Positions 40,101-49,100 of a stretch of DNA of 64,000 nt are shown here, in pieces. The notes beneath the pieces are model-generated. The model had not been told where the DNA came from. It saw nothing but the letters and a program-made list of their open reading frames with translations, and ran no database searches. Source of the stretch: Lutjanus erythropterus (taxonomy: Eukaryota; Chordata; Actinopteri; Lutjaniformes; Lutjanidae); NCBI GenBank assembly GCA_020091685.1, contig CM034606.1, positions 35,173,874 to 35,237,873 on the forward strand, given 5' to 3'. Each line of letters begins with the position of its first letter. Within the stretch, counting starts at the first letter, position 1. The translations under genes and the position numbers were made by a program.

Positions 40101-43100
40101 TGAAATGTGGACTCGTCAGACCACAGCACACTTTTCCACTTTGCGTCAGTCCATCTCAGATGAGCTCAGGTCCAGAGAAGTCTGCAGTGTTTCTGGATGT
40201 TGTTGATATATGTCTTTCTCTTTACATGGTAGAGTCTTAACTTGCATTTGTAGTTGCAGCAACAAACTGTGTGACAACAGTTTTCCAAAGTGTTCCTGAG
40301 CCCATGTAGTATCCTTTATACAATGATGTGGGTTTTTAATGCAGTTTTTAATGCAGTGCTGCCTGAGGGGTCAAGGGTGGTGAAATCTTTAAATTCCTGC
40401 AGTTTGTGTTGAGAAACTTTGTTCTTAAACTGTTTGCACACTTTCCAAAGTGCTGAACCTCACCCCATCCATGTTTGTGAACAACTGATCCTTTCCAGGA
40501 TGCCACTTTAATACCCAATCATGATACTGTGAACTGTTGCCAATTCACCTCTTTACCTGTGGAATGTTCTACACAGGTGTTTTTTGAGCATTCACAATCT
40601 TTTGGTGATGTTTTTTTAAAACATGTTGTAGGCATCACATTCAGAATGAGTGTATATTTACAAAAAATAAAGTTTGCCAAAATGAACATTAAACATCTTA
40701 TCTTTGTACTGTATTCAATTGATTACAAGTTGAAAAGGATTTGCAAATCAATGCATTTTGTTTTGTTGTTTTTATTCATGTTTTACATATTTTGGGAAAA
40801 TTGGGATTGTACAATATGTAATTACTCAATCTGCATTATAATACCTGCAGAACAATGGTGGAAGTCTACCTTGGGCCACCTCTGGCTGTACAACACTTTC
40901 TCAACAGTCTGATTTTGTATGGTTTGTTCTTTCATGCCCTTTGTGACTTTTAGCTAAACTTATGCTTAAACACAACTGGCAGAAAGTCTGTTTTCCTTTC
41001 AAGAACCAGCCTGCGGTTTAGATGCTTGGTGTGTGGGGCAGAAGTGGGTTTAATAGGTTTATCAGTGAGTTGACACCTGGTTTCCAGAAGAGTTTTAATT
41101 AACCAGGCCGCTGGTCAGTGAGAGGTAGGGAGAAGGTTTCCATTATGAGGGGGCGGCGGGCTGAGGCATGGTCTGCTATTTCAGCCAGCAAATTGGAGAA
41201 TTAATGATGTGGATAATCTGCCTGTTTCTCTCAGATCTGAGAGACGCTCTGAGGCCACCAAGCATGTATGCTGATACACCGCATTTCTTATTTCCTTGTT
41301 TATCCAGTCACAGTTTTAGACTGAAAATGAGGAAATTATATCTCCTCCTCACATATTTATTGGGCTTCAGGACCCAGCTATGATTGGACTAAGGCTGGGT
41401 TTTAAGGCGTTAACTTAGAGACACTGATAGAACATTTCAATTTTAGGGGTTAAGGGTTTAGATGAATGAATGCTGGTAAAGGTTTTTCAAATCTTTTGTA
41501 CAAGGGTGCATGAATACTTATGTAGACCTGTTCCAAACAGCCAAGAATTTTAGAAATTCTGTTTATATTTACAGCATTTAGTACCACTGCAAGAAGTAGT
41601 GTGTCCTTAGCGAAGAGGAAAGTACAGATGTAGAGGATTGTTGGTTAAGTGCAGATTAGCATGTCCCCTGCAAATTTGCTCCTCACTCTGAGGTGGCAAT
41701 AACTCAGTTCAGGTCATGCACGGACCACCACAGTGTGCACTGGTAGCTGGAGAGGTGCCAGTTCTCCTCCTGGGCTCTGCCAAACCTGTAACTAAACTAA
41801 CTAACTAAAAAATATATTTTTTTTAATAAAGGCCTTTACTAAGCCTGGTCCTAACTGCTAAGTCAAGGGCTACTTCTGACTTGAGATTTTCCTAGTTGAT
41901 GAACAGTCGTCAGTTTAAGCCATTAATCAACTTGTTGTCGTACCTTTATGATATTATGATTATCAATCATTTAAAAATATATTTATTGGGCAGGAAGTGA
42001 CCCACCTGTTAAATGCTAATAGCAAATAGAGTAATGCCTCTGATTGTGTTGGAACAACCAGCAAGTAAACTGAACATCTTGTTTATTTCAGCGCAGTATA
42101 ACCTCACGCAAGTCTCACTGTTCAAAACACAGGAATAAATAACTCCAAACTTCACAAAAACTCTTGTGGCCTTGTCAACACTATGGACCATGTGTACTTT
42201 TAACAACAAATTAAGATGCTAAGTTAGAAACTCGCTCCTAAACCACTTCACACTTCCTGTCCCCACCTGAACCCACCGTTTCTTAATCGTACCCAGAGTC
42301 TGGTTTTAACTGTTGTATTGTTAAATCCCCTCGGGTATTCACTGTAAACCAGCTTCCAATGATCAAAGAGGCTGTATCCAACGGGACTGCTAACTGAGCT
42401 AACTTGCTAATGACAGCTACAGCACGTTAGCAGCAGTGTGCCGGGAAAAAAGGTCTGTGCTGGAACACTCCTCCAGGCATAACGGTGAGATGCAGCTCCT
42501 GAACAAAATTTGACGTATGCCCAACAAATAAATGAAAAGTTTGTTGACTACTACTGTAGACTCTTGGCACATTAGGCACAACTAATGGTTAAATTGGGTA
42601 TTAGGGGACAGGACAGCTCTAGCTTTATCAGTCTTTGTACAAGTATGTTCTGAGTTCATAACACCAAAGAAACATGTTATTAACCACCTAGACAAATTTG
42701 AATGATTATTAAAAAATGCTAAATATAGAAAATTAGACCTCAAAATAATGGAACTGCTCTTAAACGCTGGGGGCGTGTCTGCACCGCTGTCTCAATGTCA
42801 AACACCACTACAACCTGAAACATACCATTGAAAAATACCAAAGTGCCAGTGATTATTCTGTCACCATGACCTGATGGTGACAGGATGATTTTTTTTCTGT
42901 GTTGGGTTGTTGGAACTGAAGTGAGCTGAAGTGAACTGCTGGATTGATTTGGACTGAGAGAGTCAGTGAAGGTATGTTTGTAACTGACCGTTAGGGAGAG
43001 TGAGGGGAGGGGGAGGCGGTGTTGATGGTGTGTTGGTTCATGGGGCTTATAAGGTGCTAGGAGACCATGGCTCTAGCATGTCACTAAACCGTGTGTCAGG

Positions 43101-46100
43101 TCGGGCAAAAAATGGTGAACAACAGTTTATCAGTCTAACTAACACAATTCAGTACTACATAGTTCTCAGTCTTTTCAGTTGAAACCAGTCTTGAGAATGG
43201 ACTTGTTAGTTGCACCAACCAAACATGAGCTTACCAAAGCCCAGTCTTAGTGATGTACATCCATGTGAATACATGTGGATACCTTCTGTCTTGCTAAATT
43301 GTAGTTTAGGATTTCTAATTTGCAGCAATGTTATGGAGGATTAACAAAAAAGAAAGGGTAATTTCACAGACACTGAGATAAGAAAATTAATAGAGCTGCA
43401 GAGCCAGAAGAAGATACAGTCCAACGTAATAACTTATAAGGAGAAGCACTCAACTTGGAGAGAAATATTAGAGGTGATTAATGATTATTCAGACTCCGTT
43501 CAGAAAATGCAGAACACAAAAAGTGGGAAGAAATGGCAGAGATACTGACTTTACGCCTATTCCTGACTAGGCGTAACATTTATGCTCAGTCTTAGCAAAT
43601 AGAGTGCTTAAACATAGATGGAGCAACAGGTGTTGCTATTAAATCAGACTTGGCTTAAGACCAGGTGTGAGACCTGCTTCTGCAAGCAGCCCCAGGAGAC
43701 AACATAGGTACTCTAACAGGAATCAATCTGAACAATTTTTCACTCCATGAGAAAGTTGTCTTTGTATGTTTCTGTGTTTTCTGACAAGATATTGGTTTCA
43801 AAGTATTATAAGAGCATAAAGCAGATAATGATAAGAGTTTAAGAACAAGCTGCCACTCCAGTTGAGTAGATCACTTAATATGCCATTTAGTCAACAGAAC
43901 CCCAGCTGCTAAAAAGCAAAAAATGTATGTAACAAAGTCCTGCTATGCTGAAACAAGAGGAGCTAACATTAACTACTGTGCTTTGCCTTAATCAATCTTG
44001 AAGCTGAACACCAAGCAGGCAATTATTTAATGAGATGGGAAACCCCGGACCTGTGATGTTTCCACTCTGCAGCCAGATGGACCATCACCTGCCTCTCTGC
44101 TGGACCAGCAGGTGTTGAAGTCAGGATACTGTTACAGAGCTCTGCATCAGTCTGCCTGCATGTCATCAATGCTGTGACTGAGTGTGTGTGCAAGTGTGTG
44201 TTATTACGCTTCTGGCTGAGAAATCAAAGGCACTTCTAAATCACCACTACAATGAATGTAGTTCTGCTCTCTCAAGTCCATTTCAGTCAGTACCGTCATG
44301 GGTATTTGAACTGGTTATATGTTGACACTGTGGTGGGAACCTTCACTATTTTCTGGAAATGTGTACTTGAACAAAGGCACAGGATTAATGTTCCACCAGG
44401 TGGTTTTTCCAGAAATGTTGTGTTACAAACCAGAATGAACAAAACATGAAACAAATATAAAACTAAAGAGTAAAAAATAAAGAAAACACAGGAAACTAGT
44501 GTGGTTGCAATTCAGGAAAGCGAATGCTAATCAGCAACACATGAAATACTCAAAAAATGTATACTTGAATCAGTGTTGAATGGAGCATGAAGCTGTGGAA
44601 TCCAGACATTCATCTACAGCAGTACTCCAGAGCCCCTTTTACACAACACCTGCTAACATCTGGCTTTTTTCTTCAATGGGAAAGGCTGCAATCTGCATTC
44701 ACTCCCGGGTCAAATGACTCAGCAGTAGACACAGCTATTTATCAGAAGTGATGTAAACATGACACCCGGGTGGACACACTATGCTGCTTGACTCAGTTTG
44801 ACTATGTGCTGCAGCCCAGTATAAACATTTCACTTCCTATAAATTCTTCACAATAAAAGTCCCCCTCTATTTTGTTGTCTAAAAGCTTTCATTATGAATA
44901 AGCAAAATCAGGAAATGTTGTATTTTCATCGGCACTAATGTAACACTACTCCTGAACTGAACTCCCAACCACAGAGATTCAGATAGAAGTAAAAGTACTG
45001 AGAGCTGAACAGAGACTGAAAACCTCTCGGCTCCTGGCATTCCAGTGCACATCAGAAAAGAAACAGAAAGGTAAACAGGCTTACTGGCAATCAGAAAAGG
45101 GACAATTAGCTATTTTTAGAGGTTTTACCTGGATTTAAACCTGCACATACACACTAATTTTGGTGTAAATTCTAGCTGTGCGGTGACACGTCACACACAC
45201 TGAGCCCTATAATGAGTGTCAAAGGGATGGCATGCACATTTTCCAAGACTATTCATTTAAAAATGTGTTGTGTTGGAGGTGCAAATTTACTCATGTAGAT
45301 ATACTGCCATATATTTATATGTATATTTATGTCATGCCTTTATGTTTAATGGGTCCAATTAAAAATTAAACTCATGTTTATACTGAACTAAACATAAGTT
45401 TTACAAGTTACCCTATGGCTACCAAATATTCCATGTAAGAGGCCCCCTGTGGCCACCAGGTGTCCCCGCCATACTGTGAGCTGACACAACATTACAGCTC
45501 TGGCTAACATCTTTATTTCTTTGTGCCTTTTAATTCAACATTCCACAAAAAAAGTGAACAGTGCTTGTTGCTGGCTAGCTACCGATATGTCGGGGCTACT
45601 GAAGTCTGGGTTTACTAAGCCGACTCAAACTGCTAACATGATCCTTACAGAGGAGCTAGACACACAAAACGGGAACTATGAAAAAATAACAAAAATAACA
45701 ACGAAAGTACTACAGCACTACAGGCAAGTGGAAAAACAACCCTTTAAAAATATTAGCATCCATCCCTGAATATACTCTCAGTTTTTGCAGTCTGTTAAAT
45801 ATCATAGCAGCTAAATGTTACCTGTAAGAATGGCTAGTAAGGTAGAGACAGGTCAGACATCAGGCTCAAGTTAGTTTGATAATCACCATTTAGACACAAT
45901 AAGGTTATTCTTGGGGAAAACCATACTGAACTGAGTGACCAATCACAGCCATATCAGTCTGTTTGTGGCTCCTGTTAATCAAACTCTGAGCAAATGCTTA
46001 CCTCAGTGTGGGACTAATAGCGACAGACCACACTCTGTCATACATGGGAATCGTGTCTCTGGGGCAGCTGGAAGTCAGAGTCCAGATCTAGAGAAACAAA

Positions 46101-49100
46101 AGTCGACACCGATAACCATGTTTTATACTATGTACATGTACAGACATGAGATACTGCTGAAATAAGATCATAATGAATTAAATCAGAGCCATGAGGTTTA
46201 TGTCTGTCAGTCTTATTCTTTGTGAAACAAGTGTGGATTGTAAACACCATGGCACTGTGCATCACATGAATAAATGTGAATCGTAGAGGTGATCTCACCC
46301 GGGTTGTTCGGTCTCTGGATCCACTGATGATGAGTCCTTCTTTAGAGTCCAGGCAGTTGACTTCCTGGTTATGACCTGATAACTCGATCGACATGTCCCT
46401 CCTTCTGCTGTGGACCAGGATCTTTCCATCACTGACACACACAAAGGGGAGGTAGACTTTATTTAAAAAAAAGTTATACTGTTATCCTTCAGTATAGGTT
46501 GAAGCATTTCTCTTCTGTTTTGTCCTTCCCTGACCAAAGCTAGTCTTACTGACACAACAGTTCCATGTGCAGCAATGAATAATATATGCTGTGTCACTAT
46601 TTCCAATCACTTGTTATGATGGAGGATATTTAGTGTACACTGGAATCCCCTGTCAGGTAGTACAAGTTATAACTTGCTGTGTAATATCTGCAATATGTGT
46701 AAAATGGGATAGCGATCATAGTCACGTGAGTAGAGCCCCTGGCACAGACAAACTGGTTTACTTCATAGATAAAATGGCCCTAAAACGACATATAAAATTG
46801 AAAATGCAAAAGAACCTTCATTGCGTGTCTTGAAGAAGAACATGACTTGGTTGAAAATGATGAGTCGATACATTTGATGCACTGTCAGATTTGTCCTAGT
46901 GCCCGACAAAGTCTAATAAGTCAAGACCATTTTCTTAAAGGGACAGACAATTTCTCTTACAGTCTTATGATGCCTGTGGAGATTCCTGGTTGTTGTTTTC
47001 AGTGACACACATCTAGCATCTGTTACTTTATTACCTCTAATAATGACTAATGCATGTTGTCAGTGCCACATAATTCACAAGAAGAACAAATGAGTTACCT
47101 TCCACCGCTGATCAGGTGAGAGTCCGTCACAGCAAAGCGACACACGTCACCATTGTGCCCTGAGTAGATTTCAAATGGGTTCCGCTGAAGCCTCCCGCAG
47201 TCTTGGCGCACACGGTACGCTCCAATATCAGCAGCCTGAGACAAAAACAGTATGTCTCCATCCAGCTGCAACCATGGCAACAGTCTGAAGACAAGATGCG
47301 TGATTTAAGAGAAAAATTTCAGAAATTTGGGGATATCTGAGGAAATGCTTGTTTCTTTCCAAGAGATGAATAAAGACATAGATGTCTTATTATCTCATTA
47401 TCTGTGTTTTACGTTTGGAGTTAGAGTCAGGACATGGCTACACTAGCTTTACATAAAGACAGGAAGCAGAGAAATGACCATAGTGGACTTGTCCTACTGC
47501 AAAGCACAACACATTTTCAAAACATGTACAATAAACAAACAATAAATTCTCATTTTCTCTGTTTCTCATGTCGTACGCTGCATATTGTCTGGGTTGTATA
47601 GAAAGAAAAAAGTCTTTCACCTTTGAAACAGTGTAGACTTACTTTGTTTTCCATTTGAGGGGAATAACCCTTTTGCAGACCCCAGCATACCAGTTTTGTG
47701 CGATCTTCACCCTCTCTTTCAGGGGAATATGACTGTATCTGCAATGACAGTGACAGATTACTATACTGTGACCACTGTGAACATGTTGAAGGTTGAATGT
47801 TACAGTGCTGGTTATTATGAAGACAGTTCTTTAAGCCTTTTAAACTGTCCCCTTCCTATCTGTTCAATGGTAGGAGACAAACTGGAACACTGTTATTACA
47901 TTAATTCATACGTATTAAATGAAAAAAACAGATATAGCGAGAAAACTTATGATACAGCTATAGAAGAACATTGATTATAATATGACTATTTAACAGAGAA
48001 GAACTGGGACAAATTGTGTTAATAAAAAAACGTATTAATATTATTAATAAAATAAAAATAATTAATACCAGTGCTGGAAATCTTAAATGATTTATATATG
48101 AAATATAAGTAATTAATAAAATGTTTTGGTCTGCTTTATCTTTTTAATTTCTAAACTTGCTCTGTGACAGAAAAGACACCTGTTTCAGAAAAGAATTCAC
48201 AACTTCAAACAATTTAAAAATGTGTTAAAATCCTTCAAAATGTAAAACTAACCTACTGATAACAAAAATGTCCTATTAAAATCATCAGTTTTTTAATAAA
48301 AATGTTGGCTCTTTAAAATTTTGTCCCAGATTTCCATCAACTCCATCAGATTTTTACAAAAACATGATTTAATCAGGCATAAAAAGTGTTAACTATACCC
48401 TAAGGACCCCTGTCTCACTTCCTGATTTAAACAAGGTGGGAATACTGCTCCAGCACTGGTAAACTTTCTATTTTAGACAAATACGTTACATAATATTGCT
48501 AATACTAATTAATGACATCTTTATGACCAGTCCTACTGTACTTGACTTTAAGGAAAATATTTATGACACACTTATAATGGTCTCATGACAGCCAGTGTCA
48601 AAACCAATCACATGACAATATAATGTCATGTTAAAACACAAAGCTAAACTGTTTCTTTAAGTTTGATAATGTCAAGTTGTCATAACAAAAACATCTCAAA
48701 TAAAGACAACTTTGCTTGACAGATAACATAACTGACCGAATGACACTTAATGACAACAGTCATAAACATTCATAAAGAAGCCTTCATGTAAGGTGTCATG
48801 ACATGGTTATGACAGTGTACTGACAGTCTTATGCACACACCTTCAAATAACATGTCACCATTAACATCCCTTTTAAATGCTCCATTGTATTGGAGAGTAG
48901 TAGAAATTTCAAAACCTGAATAAATCAATCAGTCACTGAATGACCATTTTCCACTAGAGAGAAGACACACTTTTTTCTGCTATCTGATAGAGGAGAAAAC
49001 CCTGATCCCATCTGAACTAATTGACCCAACTATGGTGGCAAACGGACAAATTAGCAGCTATCATTTTCTGTTGTCATTCTGTCTGGATCACAGGACACAG

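Larger units (their letters stand above)
12269..46001 (-). other. fbxw4: fbxw4 intron 5, 33.7 kb
   Basis: The intron runs from the GTAAGC donor of exon 5 (46001) to the TTTACAG acceptor of exon 6 (12269). In mammals the corresponding region is also very large and is known to carry Fgf8 enhancers. Here it holds GC-richer, repeat-poor blocks separated by microsatellites and transposon debris. No other gene with conserved protein signature was found in it. Stretches such as 15240-16100, 29700-33300 and 45060-45900 show nothing distinctive beyond AT-rich filler or unnamed repeats. Confidence 0.9.

Noticed and set aside
46128-46298. Extension of the exon 4 frame (peptide after RTTR)
   Set aside because: It is intron 4; the GTGAGA donor and the homologous continuation in exon 5 (IWTL) show where the exon ends.
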